Assembly: GCA_934255135.1 (NCBI GenBank)
Contig: CAKQMV010000002.1
Coordinates: 1-64,000 of the forward strand
From: an uncultured Clostridia bacterium
GTDB lineage: Bacteria > Bacillota > Clostridia > Peptostreptococcales > Anaerovoracaceae
Length of the DNA: 64,000 bases
Direction of reading: 5' to 3'
Shown here: piece after piece, positions 45,896 to 53,744 of the stretch
How positions within the stretch are numbered: position 1 is the stretch's first letter
Layout of the letters: the number at the start of each line of letters is the position of its first letter
Notes under the pieces: model-generated
The model's input: only the letters and a program-made list of their open reading frames with translations
Database searches by the model: none
What the model was told of the DNA's origin: nothing
Program-made: the position numbers and the translations under genes

Positions 45896-47128
45896 TTAGC
45901 CCCAAATTGGCCCCTGTATATTACCGTCTTCTGTTCTAACCTTTATCTTGAGCATGCTCTTGATAATATCAATTCTCTCGAGCATCTCTTCTCTTGAATC
46001 TGCGTGGAATACGATCGCGCAGCGCTGATTCTTGTCCGCAGCTGCCTTGGTGTGCTGTCCAACCTCAATGTTAGCAAGCTTAGTCTTGTCCACCCAAGGA
46101 AGCGCCTCAACCTCTGGCTTACCCTCAGTTGAGATAACCTCACCAAGTGGCAGATAGAAGCACACATAGCCTGCATGTCTCTGATTCATCTCAAAATGCG
46201 GAACATCATCAAGTCTTCCAAGTGCAACATTAACAAGAAATTCCTGTGTATCAATTCCAGTTTCGTTTGCTGCGATTGCAGTAGCAATATATGTACCGCC
46301 GCCTCTCAGTGCACACTCGATAAGATAAATCTCACCTGTATTCTCGTCCATGATGTACTCATTATGAGATACACCCTGATGCATTCCAAAGCCTTCGTTA
46401 ATCTTCTGGCTGTAATCGAGAAGCTTCTTAACAACCTCATCGTCAGCTGTTGAAGGATACAGTCTTGTCTTCGAAGAGAATACGTTCGGAAGATCGAACT
46501 CATCAAGATCCGCATACATCAGCGGGTATACGTGTCCGCCCGCTGCAATTGAATCAACCTCGAACTGAGGTCCTGTTACGAAATGCTCAATGATGATTCC
46601 GCCGGATCTTGAGTAAGACTTGGCCTCATCCCACTTAGCAATAAGCTCCTCTTCAGTAGGAATCTTGGAGATTCCACGAGAGCTTGAAGAATCAACCGGC
46701 TTGATGATAGCCTGTCCACCGAGTGATTTGAATACCTCGATAGCCTCATCGAGGGTGTAAACCATCTTGCTCTCAATTGTAGCAAGCCCAAGCTCCTTGC
46801 TCTTCTCTCTCATTCTATGCTTGTCAGTGTAGTTAAGCGCAGTCTCGTATGTGTTTCCAGGAAGTCCCATGTGCTCGGCAACATATGCTACCGGACGGAC
46901 AAAAAGGTCTCCCTGATCCGAGATTACTCCGTTAATATGCTCTTTCTTTGCTACTTCGAGTGCATACTCCTCGTCCTTTGCGTCGTGGAAGTAAACCTTG
47001 TCAGCAATCTGAATTCCAGGGTATGGTCCATCAGGTGTAATTGCGATTACATAGATTCCCATCTCCTGTGCCTTGGTGATAAGTGGTACCTGAAAAGGTC
47101 CTGCTCCCAGTACAAGTAGTTTCTCCAT
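45896..47128 (-). CDS. ATP-grasp enzyme
   Basis: 410 residues. Pre-ATP-grasp domain (KLLVLGAGPFQVPLITKA), nucleotide-binding AIIKPVDSSSSRGISKI (about 135-151), VDSIAAGG, and metal-site EIYLIECALRGGG (about 270-282) are present. A C-terminal domain of about 110 residues follows, as in PurK/CarB-like enzymes. The start was set at 47128, nine bases after AAGGAGGAG, rather than the frame start at 47170 inside the upstream gene. It lies one base after the GtrB-type gene. The substrate is unknown. Confidence 0.88.
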   Translation of the reverse strand: MEKLLVLGAGPFQVPLITKAQEMGIYVIAITPDGPYPGIQIADKVYFHDAKDEEYALEVAKKEHINGVISDQGDLFVRPVAYVAEHMGLPGNTYETALNYTDKHRMREKSKELGLATIESKMVYTLDEAIEVFKSLGGQAIIKPVDSSSSRGISKIPTEEELIAKWDEAKSYSRSGGIIIEHFVTGPQFEVDSIAAGGHVYPLMYADLDEFDLPNVFSSKTRLYPSTADDEVVKKLLDYSQKINEGFGMHQGVSHNEYIMDENTGEIYLIECALRGGGTYIATAIAANETGIDTQEFLVNVALGRLDDVPHFEMNQRHAGYVCFYLPLGEVISTEGKPEVEALPWVDKTKLANIEVGQHTKAAADKNQRCAIVFHADSREEMLERIDIIKSMLKIKVRTEDGNIQGPIWG

Positions 47129-47129
47129 T

Positions 47130-48083
47130 TTACTTAAGCTCCTCCTTATCTCCCGATTTCTCGATAACACTTCGGATTACATACTGAGGCTGCTGATTCA
47201 TGCTCAGATATATTCGTCCGATATATTCACCTATCACACCTAGCATGAACATAATTAGACCTCCAACGAGAAGGTTTGTCGCAATAAGCGATGTCCATCC
47301 AAGTGCAACATTAGTCTTAACGCACTTCATGATAATCAGTCCGATAATTGTCAGAAATCCGATTGCTGAGAACAGCATGCCCATGATAACCGCAAGTCTA
47401 AGCGGCTTGATTGAGAATGTTGTCAGTCCATTGACCCATGTTGAAAGCAGCTTGCTGAAATTGTAGCCTGAGCTTCCAGACATTCTGTCCTTCTGATTAA
47501 CTTCGACGTTACCGATGTTGTAAGTTGTTCTTATAAGCAGTCCGCCCATGTGCGGATATGCGTTGTTGTAATTGATCATCTCGTCGATGACAAAGCGCTT
47601 TGCCAAAAAGTATACTGACAGGTTGATGTTCTCCGGCTTATCAAGGAAGAACTTGTTCATCGCAGTATTCATCTTTGTTCCGAGGCTTCTGAAGAAACTT
47701 CTATTTCCTCTGTCCTGATACTTGGCACACACTACATCGTAGTTCTCTGCCTCCATCTTCTCGTAGAACTTGAATACAGTCTCAATTGGTGTCTGTCCGT
47801 CATCATCACAAACAGCAACAAACTCGCCTGAAGTTCTTCTAAGACCAGCCATAATAGCGCACTGCTGCCCGCTGTTCTTGGCGATATCGATTCCGATGAT
47901 ATTGTCGTACTTCCTGTTAAGCTCCTGAATTGTTCCCCATGTATTGTCCGGTGAGCAGTCGTTAACAAGAATAATCTCGGATTCAAACTCCGGCTTTCCT
48001 GCAACTGTCTCCTGAATTGTTTCAACTACAGGTGGAAGTGTCTTCTCTGATCTGTAGCATGGTATTACGAATGAAATTAGCAT
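47130..48083 (-). CDS. GtrB-type family 2 glycosyltransferase
   Basis: 317 residues. GT-A domain with SFVIPCYRSEKTL, VNDCSPDNTW and metal-binding DDDGQ (about 93-97), then two membrane helices near residues 228-295. Same architecture as the protein at 40194 (undecaprenyl-phosphate sugar synthase type) but clearly diverged. It sits between two ATP-grasp genes in the same operon, which suggests that the sugar it loads is one modified by this operon. Confidence 0.88.
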   Translation of the reverse strand: MLISFVIPCYRSEKTLPPVVETIQETVAGKPEFESEIILVNDCSPDNTWGTIQELNRKYDNIIGIDIAKNSGQQCAIMAGLRRTSGEFVAVCDDDGQTPIETVFKFYEKMEAENYDVVCAKYQDRGNRSFFRSLGTKMNTAMNKFFLDKPENINLSVYFLAKRFVIDEMINYNNAYPHMGGLLIRTTYNIGNVEVNQKDRMSGSSGYNFSKLLSTWVNGLTTFSIKPLRLAVIMGMLFSAIGFLTIIGLIIMKCVKTNVALGWTSLIATNLLVGGLIMFMLGVIGEYIGRIYLSMNQQPQYVIRSVIEKSGDKEELK

Positions 48084-48098
48084 ATTATCTCTGGCTCC

Positions 48099-49211
48099 TT
48101 ATCTGATGATGTAAATGTAATAGTCGTCTCTTTCATCGATGTTGTGAACCAGATGATCGAAATGCTCATGAACCTTGGCTCTAACGATGCAGCCTGGATC
48201 CTTCTCCTTAAGCTCCAGGTACTCTCTATAATCATCCTCTGTGATTATGAATCTTACTGAAGCGGTATTAACGTGTTTTATTTCTGGCTCTGAAAGTTCA
48301 TTTCCGATTGCAACCTCTGCAACCGCCCTAACATAATCGTATCCTGTAGAAAGCTCGACAAGATCGCTTCCGATGAAGCCTCCGCCCATTCTGCCACCAA
48401 TCTCAATCAGCTTGATGTTGTCATTGTCATCAATCTTAAGCTCGATATGTGCCGCACCGTTCTCGAGCATCAGTGTATCGAGTGCATGATCACACACCTT
48501 GCGAACCTTCTCATACATCTCTTCTGAAAGTGGTGCTGGCTGCACGTGTCCTGTCTCCATAAAGTATGGAGCTCCTGTTGTAGTCTTGTGAGTTGCAGCA
48601 AGCATCCAGTGCTTTCCCTTATATGAGATGTACTCAATGCTGTACTCCTCACCGAGAGCATATTCTTCAATCAGAGCCTTCTTCTCCCAGCTTGAATCAA
48701 CAGCCTCCGATACAGCTTCCTTAAGCTCATCCATGTTGTCAATCAGCGTTACGCCACGGCTTCCGCTTCTGTCGGTAGGCTTTACAACTACCGGGAACTC
48801 AATTCCAATTGACTCGAAATCTGTATCATTATCTACGAGCACACTCTTAGGACTCGGGTCGCCTCCCCTCTCAAAGGCCTCTCTCATCCAATGCTTATTA
48901 GTGCTCATGCGGGCTGCTTCAATTGAGTTTCCTGTAAGACCCATCTCGCATGCTACATAGTTAACAGTATCCATAGCGATATCAGATCCGATGCTTGTGA
49001 TTCCATCGATTCCAATCTCTCTGCACTTATCAAGAATCGCATCCTTATCTCTTGTGCTGATTGGGTAGAAGTGATCTGCAAGAGTCTCCCCAATATCTCC
49101 TGTTTTCCATGCAAAAACATGCGTCTCGAGTCCCATTTCCTTTGCTTTAACGATCAAAGCATTCTGAAACAGCGACGCTCCGATAATTGCCAGTTTTTTT
49201 CTGCTTTCCAT
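48099..49211 (-). CDS. ATP-grasp enzyme
   Basis: 370 residues. Pre-ATP-grasp domain (KLAIIGASLFQNALIVKA), nucleotide lysine in VVVKPTDRSGSRGVTLI (about 141-157), LIEEYALGEEYSIEYIS (about 183-199), metal-site IELKIDDNDNIKLIEIGGR (about 254-272), then a C-terminal alpha/beta segment. It shares the pattern of the two other ATP-grasp proteins in this operon but differs in its substrate-facing segments, so the three are not simple duplicates. It lies 27 bases after the CDP-glycerol phosphotransferase gene. Confidence 0.88.
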   Translation of the reverse strand: MESRKKLAIIGASLFQNALIVKAKEMGLETHVFAWKTGDIGETLADHFYPISTRDKDAILDKCREIGIDGITSIGSDIAMDTVNYVACEMGLTGNSIEAARMSTNKHWMREAFERGGDPSPKSVLVDNDTDFESIGIEFPVVVKPTDRSGSRGVTLIDNMDELKEAVSEAVDSSWEKKALIEEYALGEEYSIEYISYKGKHWMLAATHKTTTGAPYFMETGHVQPAPLSEEMYEKVRKVCDHALDTLMLENGAAHIELKIDDNDNIKLIEIGGRMGGGFIGSDLVELSTGYDYVRAVAEVAIGNELSEPEIKHVNTASVRFIITEDDYREYLELKEKDPGCIVRAKVHEHFDHLVHNIDERDDYYIYIIR

Positions 49212-49238
49212 TTGTTTCGTTACCTTATTTCCTGAGAT

Positions 49239-50474
49239 TTATTTGATTATTGCAGCCAGCGTTCTTGCTGATGCATTTCCATCGTCCTTTGGATTATATT
49301 TCGCGCAAAAGCTCTGATACTTCTCATTCGGCGACCATCCGTCGCACGCATGAATCTCGGCGAGCAGATGATCCTCATCCCTTACAATCGGGCCAGGCAG
49401 ATCATCTAGTGAAATATAGAAGCCTCTAAGTTCACCTGCGTACTGCTCAAGGTCATACATGTAGAAGATAATCGGTTTGCCGAGGTTCGAATAATCGAAG
49501 AATACGCTCGAATAATCTGTTATCAGAATGTCAGCTGCAAGATACAGCTCATTTATATCGCTGTAGGATGAAACATCTACAACAAAACCCTTGTACTTAT
49601 CAAAATCAAAGCTGTTAGCAACAAGATAATGTGCTCTGAAGAGAATTACATATTCATCTCCAAGCTCATCTCTGAGCTTGTCGAAATCAACTTCTGTCTT
49701 ATATGTGTATCCTGTTCCACTTGTATGCTGATTGTCTCTCCATGTTGGTGCATATAGAATCACCTTCTTGTCATCGACCCCAAGATTCTGTCTTAGCTTC
49801 TTCACCTCTTCAGGTGTTGCGTTAATCAGTCTGTCATTACGAGGATATCCCTCCTCGATAATCTTGTCAGTCTGCCCGGTCTCGACAAGGTTCCATGCAG
49901 TTGCGAACACCTTAGTTGTAAAAGGTGATGGCGACACAAGATACGAGAACTTCGCTGCATCCGTTCTGTACTTCTGCCTTATTTCCTGCATAGAATTCAT
50001 CGCGTTATCACTCGCGCTGAGGTCATAACCGAGCCTCTTAAGAGGTGTTCCATGCCAGCACTGAACATAAACCTGATTCTTCTTAGGATGCTGATGATCG
50101 AGCATTCTGTAGTTGCTGATCCAGTACTTGGATGTCCTTAGAGCCTTGTTCTCAGCCTTACTTCTGTACTTAACTACCTCAGTTCTTTCATTCTTAAGGA
50201 ATTCAAATCGCTCTGGTTCTCTAAAGCTCCATACAAACTTATAGTCCTTATATTCAGGTGCCTTCATCATGTACTCATACATTGCCTTAGGAGAATCACT
50301 GTACCCTCTTCCTGAGAATGTGATGAAGAACACCTTCTTCTCATCTACATGGGCAAAAGGCTCGTCGAGCGTCATCTTCGCTCTATATGCGACATCCCTC
50401 AGTCCCCTGCCAGCTACTCTGAATGCCTTGTTCTTCTTGGCGATATTAAATGCTAATTTCTTGATACTACCCAT
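49239..50474 (-). CDS. CDP-glycerol glycerophosphotransferase family protein (TagF/TarF-like)
   Basis: 411 residues. The TagF-type catalytic domain covers nearly the whole protein: QCWHGTPLKRLGYD (about 138-151), EEGYPRNDRL, LYAPTWRDNQ (about 240-249), FRAHYLV and ITDYSSVFFDYS (about 319-330). These proteins transfer glycerol phosphate from CDP-glycerol to a growing polymer at the inner face of the membrane. Of the four family members here, it has the most canonical motifs. GGAAG precedes the ATG. It follows the SH3 gene by 21 bases. Confidence 0.93.
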   Translation of the reverse strand: MGSIKKLAFNIAKKNKAFRVAGRGLRDVAYRAKMTLDEPFAHVDEKKVFFITFSGRGYSDSPKAMYEYMMKAPEYKDYKFVWSFREPERFEFLKNERTEVVKYRSKAENKALRTSKYWISNYRMLDHQHPKKNQVYVQCWHGTPLKRLGYDLSASDNAMNSMQEIRQKYRTDAAKFSYLVSPSPFTTKVFATAWNLVETGQTDKIIEEGYPRNDRLINATPEEVKKLRQNLGVDDKKVILYAPTWRDNQHTSGTGYTYKTEVDFDKLRDELGDEYVILFRAHYLVANSFDFDKYKGFVVDVSSYSDINELYLAADILITDYSSVFFDYSNLGKPIIFYMYDLEQYAGELRGFYISLDDLPGPIVRDEDHLLAEIHACDGWSPNEKYQSFCAKYNPKDDGNASARTLAAIIK

Positions 50475-50495
50475 ACTTACTTCCGAATTATTATA

Positions 50496-51971
50496 TTATA
50501 CCTTCTTAACGTTGCCCTTCTTGCAGCAGATCCAGCCACTTGGAATCTGCATCCAGTTTCCATCCTTCGAAACCTTCTTGCATGTTACAACAGTTCCCTT
50601 CTTAAGCACTGCATTAGTTGTTCCTGTAAGAGCATGCTTTCTTGCAGATGCAGAGAGTGTTGATCTCTTCTTGATTGCATAATTGGTTCCAGGACCCTTT
50701 CTTACATTCATATTATCGAGCAGCTTATAATTCTTGCCAACCGTAACTGTGCTACTTGAACCAGTTGAAGGTTTAGTTGATGGCTTTGCTGTTTTCTTAA
50801 GCTTTACATAAGATGTGTCTCCTTCACCTGCACACATCCAGCCACTCGGAGTTCTGACCCATGCGCCCTTGACCTCCATACATGTAACAACAGTGCCCTT
50901 CTTGATACATGCATATGTTCCATTAAGCGCATGCTTCTTGCCATCTGCTGTCAGGGACATTCTGAGCTTCTTAGGATAATATGTTCCAGGTCCGATTCTG
51001 ATGCTCATATCGTCGAGCAGAGTGTATTCACTGCCCTTCTTCAGAGTCTTGCTGATGCTTTCAGAAACCTGTGTATCCACAATTCTGTTGAACTTCGCAG
51101 TAAGTGTCCTTCCGCTTACCGTCCAGCCTGGCATATAGTAGCCATTCTTCTTAGGCTTAAACTTGCTGTCAATGCTAACAGTGCCATTTACTGTAAGGGT
51201 CTTATTTCCCTCACCATTGTTAAGCTTTATTGTAAGTTCAGTTCCCTTAGGCACCGATATCGATGCATTCAGATGATCAATATTTCTGAACTTAACCTTG
51301 CAGAATACCGCATTCTCCTCAGACTGAGTTCTCTTAGGCGCACTTACAACCATTGCTCCATGCTGCTTAGGTTCAACAGACAGTAGAATATCTCCTGTCA
51401 TAAGCTTATCAGGAACAGTTGTGTAATCTGATGTTGTAAAGCATGTAAAATCTGGGCTCTTCTGAGCTCTCTCATACAGAGCAACCGCACTTAAGTCACC
51501 CTTCTTACCAAAACCATCTATTCCTGCCGCAATAATACATGCCGAAATCATCGGAGTGCACGAAGTCTCGCAAGTAGTATCTATCTTGCTTGCATCCCAT
51601 CCTGCTGCCTTAAGCTTGTCGAAGAACGAAGTTCTATGTGTGATGCAGTATCCGACATTCGGATTATCACAGGCATCCTTCATAATCTTCGCCATAATCT
51701 TCGCCTTAGATGAATCGTTACATCTTATTACAACATCCCAGTTACGAGCTGATGTAGGCGAGGCATTATAGTCCCAATTCATGGTATAGACTTCCTTGCC
51801 TGTCTGATCTCCCGGCTTCTGATTCCTGAGTCCATTCTCTCCGCTTGCCGCATGGCCAAGAATAACATCTGACGATGCCGCTTCTACACTCCAGCTTCCG
51901 ATTCCTCCAAGAATCATCGACGTCGCTAATATTATTGATAAAAGTGCAGTTTCTATTCTGCGTATGTTCAT
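50496..51971 (-). CDS. Secreted endolysin-like Cys hydrolase with SH3 domains
   Basis: 491 residues. Signal peptide (about 1-31), then an endolysin-like domain (about 36-210) with GHAASGENG and GDQTGKEVYT, a CETSCTP segment (Cys124, Cys128) and QHGAMVV (His194) in the places of the NlpC/P60-like Cys and His. Related domains occur in phage lysins. A beta-repeat segment (about 220-300) and two SH3 domains (about 320-395 and 420-490) follow. The start at 51971 has AGGAGAT eight bases upstream; the longer frame start at 52016 has none. It heads the ATP-grasp operon. Activity on peptidoglycan is inferred. Confidence 0.8.
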   Translation of the reverse strand: MNIRRIETALLSIILATSMILGGIGSWSVEAASSDVILGHAASGENGLRNQKPGDQTGKEVYTMNWDYNASPTSARNWDVVIRCNDSSKAKIMAKIMKDACDNPNVGYCITHRTSFFDKLKAAGWDASKIDTTCETSCTPMISACIIAAGIDGFGKKGDLSAVALYERAQKSPDFTCFTTSDYTTVPDKLMTGDILLSVEPKQHGAMVVSAPKRTQSEENAVFCKVKFRNIDHLNASISVPKGTELTIKLNNGEGNKTLTVNGTVSIDSKFKPKKNGYYMPGWTVSGRTLTAKFNRIVDTQVSESISKTLKKGSEYTLLDDMSIRIGPGTYYPKKLRMSLTADGKKHALNGTYACIKKGTVVTCMEVKGAWVRTPSGWMCAGEGDTSYVKLKKTAKPSTKPSTGSSSTVTVGKNYKLLDNMNVRKGPGTNYAIKKRSTLSASARKHALTGTTNAVLKKGTVVTCKKVSKDGNWMQIPSGWICCKKGNVKKV

Positions 51972-52055
51972 ATAAGTCAATCTCCTGGTGATTATTTTCA
52001 AATACCTATACAGCATTTATTATAACACATATAGTATTCAATCAATCTTGAATTA

Positions 52056-52084
52056 TTGTTACGTTTGGTGTTAGATAATAATAT
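52056..52084 (+). promoter_or_regulatory. Promoter for the rightward CDP-glycerol phosphotransferase gene
   Basis: -35 TTGTTA (52056-52061), a 17-base spacer and -10 TAATAT (52079-52084), 21 bases before the start codon. Confidence 0.58.
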
Positions 52085-52105
52085 AGGTTGAAGGGAGGAA
52101 TAATT

Positions 52106-53674
52106 ATGCTAAGAAATATCCTGACTAGACTGAATAACAGAAACAAAAGAAAGCAGAGAAATGCTCTTCGTAACGAATATCTTGAGTTCATAAGAACACT
52201 TCCAGTCGAAGAGAATTCTGTAATGATAGAAGCACGAGATGGAGATGCCATTGATGGAAATGCATTCTACATGCTTAGAGAGATTCTTCAGTGCAACGAA
52301 TATAAGAGCCTTGCGGTATATGTGTCAGCGAGAGACGCGGCGACAGCCGATGCTTTTGCCCGCGTGATTGGGGATACATCGAGAATCAATTTCGTTATCG
52401 TCGGCTCACGTGAATATTACAAGGCGTGGGCTACTTCGAAATATCTCATCAATGACGCGACAATCAGCAATTTCTTTATAAAGCGTGATGAACAGAAGTA
52501 TCTTAATCTGTGGCACGGCACTCCGCTTAAGTGTATGGGTCGCAGAGTTGCTCACGAGCCGCACGCTGTCGGAAATGCGCAGAAAAATTTCGTCGCGGCG
52601 GATTACCTTCTTTATCCGAATACGTTTATGATGGAGCATATGGAAGACGATTATATGCTTTCAGATATTGCAGGCGGTAAGGCCGTACTCAGCGGTTACC
52701 CCAGAAACTCAGTTTTTCTTGACGACGCAAGGCGTAAAGAGGTTTCTGAAGCACTTGGACTTTCGGAGTATAAGATTTACACTTATATGCCTACATGGCG
52801 TCCTTCGATGATGGCAGACCAGATGGCAGAGATTCTTGCTGCGTTCGATGAAGAGCTCTCTGATGACGAGATTCTCCTTGCCAAAATACACCCGCTTGCA
52901 TCAAGCAGTGTTGACTATTCAAGCTTTAAGCACGTTCGTAAGTTCCCGTCAGAGTTCGAGACTTATGAAACTCTGAACGTTTCGGATTGCCTGATTACCG
53001 ACTATTCAAGCGTTTTTTTCGACTATGCTGTTACGGGAAGAAATATCGTTCTCTACGCTTATGATGCTTGTGAATACCTTTCAACGCGTGGACTGTATCT
53101 GCCGTTTGACTCACTTCCTTTTATTCAGACGAGTACAGTTTCGGAGACTCTGGCTGCTGTAAGAGCAGGCAAGCAGTATGATGATTCAGAATTTCTATCA
53201 ACATTCTGCTCATATGAGACGCTCGACTCACCTGCACGACTTGCAAGGCTGTTCTTTGAGGGCGATGTTCATTCATGCAGACTTGCTGAGTTTAAGCATA
53301 ATGGACTGCCTAACAAGCTCATCTGCTTCGGTGATTTAAGTAAGGATGAGAATCGTGAGACTGCACTGTCAGAGCTCGCTAAGCTCGATGTGTCAGTGGC
53401 TAATTACTATCTTATCTTCCATCGCTCAGAGCTTGAAGATAATCATGAATTCCTTTTCAAGCTGCCTGAGGGAATCAGATATTTCGGTTGTGCCGGCAAG
53501 ATGCTTGGAAATCCCGATGAGCTTAAGATAATTGAGGCTTATAAGGATGGACACATTGATTTCGAAACAATGAAATCAAGAATTCCTGAAGCTGTGCAGT
53601 TTGAGATGCTTAGACGATACGTCGGTATGGAGATTGATGAACTGATTCTCCACGAAGATCCCGTAATTAAGTAA
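52106..53674 (+). CDS. CDP-glycerol glycerophosphotransferase family protein with C-terminal extension
   Basis: 522 residues. The catalytic domain (about 60-370) has LWHGTPLKCMGRR (about 135-147), SGYPRNSVFL, YMPTWRPSM (about 229-237), KIHPLAS and ITDYSSVFFDYA (about 297-308). The last 130 residues (from about 390, KLICFGDLSKDEN onward) form an extra domain not seen in the copies at 49239 and 56298, with no recognised family. GGGAGG lies before ATG 52106; the TTG at 52088 is rejected. It is a single-gene unit ending in a strong terminator. Confidence 0.88.
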   Translation: MLRNILTRLNNRNKRKQRNALRNEYLEFIRTLPVEENSVMIEARDGDAIDGNAFYMLREILQCNEYKSLAVYVSARDAATADAFARVIGDTSRINFVIVGSREYYKAWATSKYLINDATISNFFIKRDEQKYLNLWHGTPLKCMGRRVAHEPHAVGNAQKNFVAADYLLYPNTFMMEHMEDDYMLSDIAGGKAVLSGYPRNSVFLDDARRKEVSEALGLSEYKIYTYMPTWRPSMMADQMAEILAAFDEELSDDEILLAKIHPLASSSVDYSSFKHVRKFPSEFETYETLNVSDCLITDYSSVFFDYAVTGRNIVLYAYDACEYLSTRGLYLPFDSLPFIQTSTVSETLAAVRAGKQYDDSEFLSTFCSYETLDSPARLARLFFEGDVHSCRLAEFKHNGLPNKLICFGDLSKDENRETALSELAKLDVSVANYYLIFHRSELEDNHEFLFKLPEGIRYFGCAGKMLGNPDELKIIEAYKDGHIDFETMKSRIPEAVQFEMLRRYVGMEIDELILHEDPVIK

Positions 53675-53682
53675 TCTATAAT

Positions 53683-53738
53683 AAACAACGGAGGCTTGCC
53701 GCGAACCCGTCAGGGTTTCAGCTTGCCTCCGTTTGTTT
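53683..53738. terminator. Strong bidirectional terminator
   Basis: AAACAACGGAGGC (53683-53695) pairs with GCCTCCGTTTGTTT (53725-53738), and an inner AACCC-GTCA-GGGTT hairpin fills the loop. The two flanking genes converge on it. Confidence 0.85.
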
Positions 53739-53744
53739 TATGCT

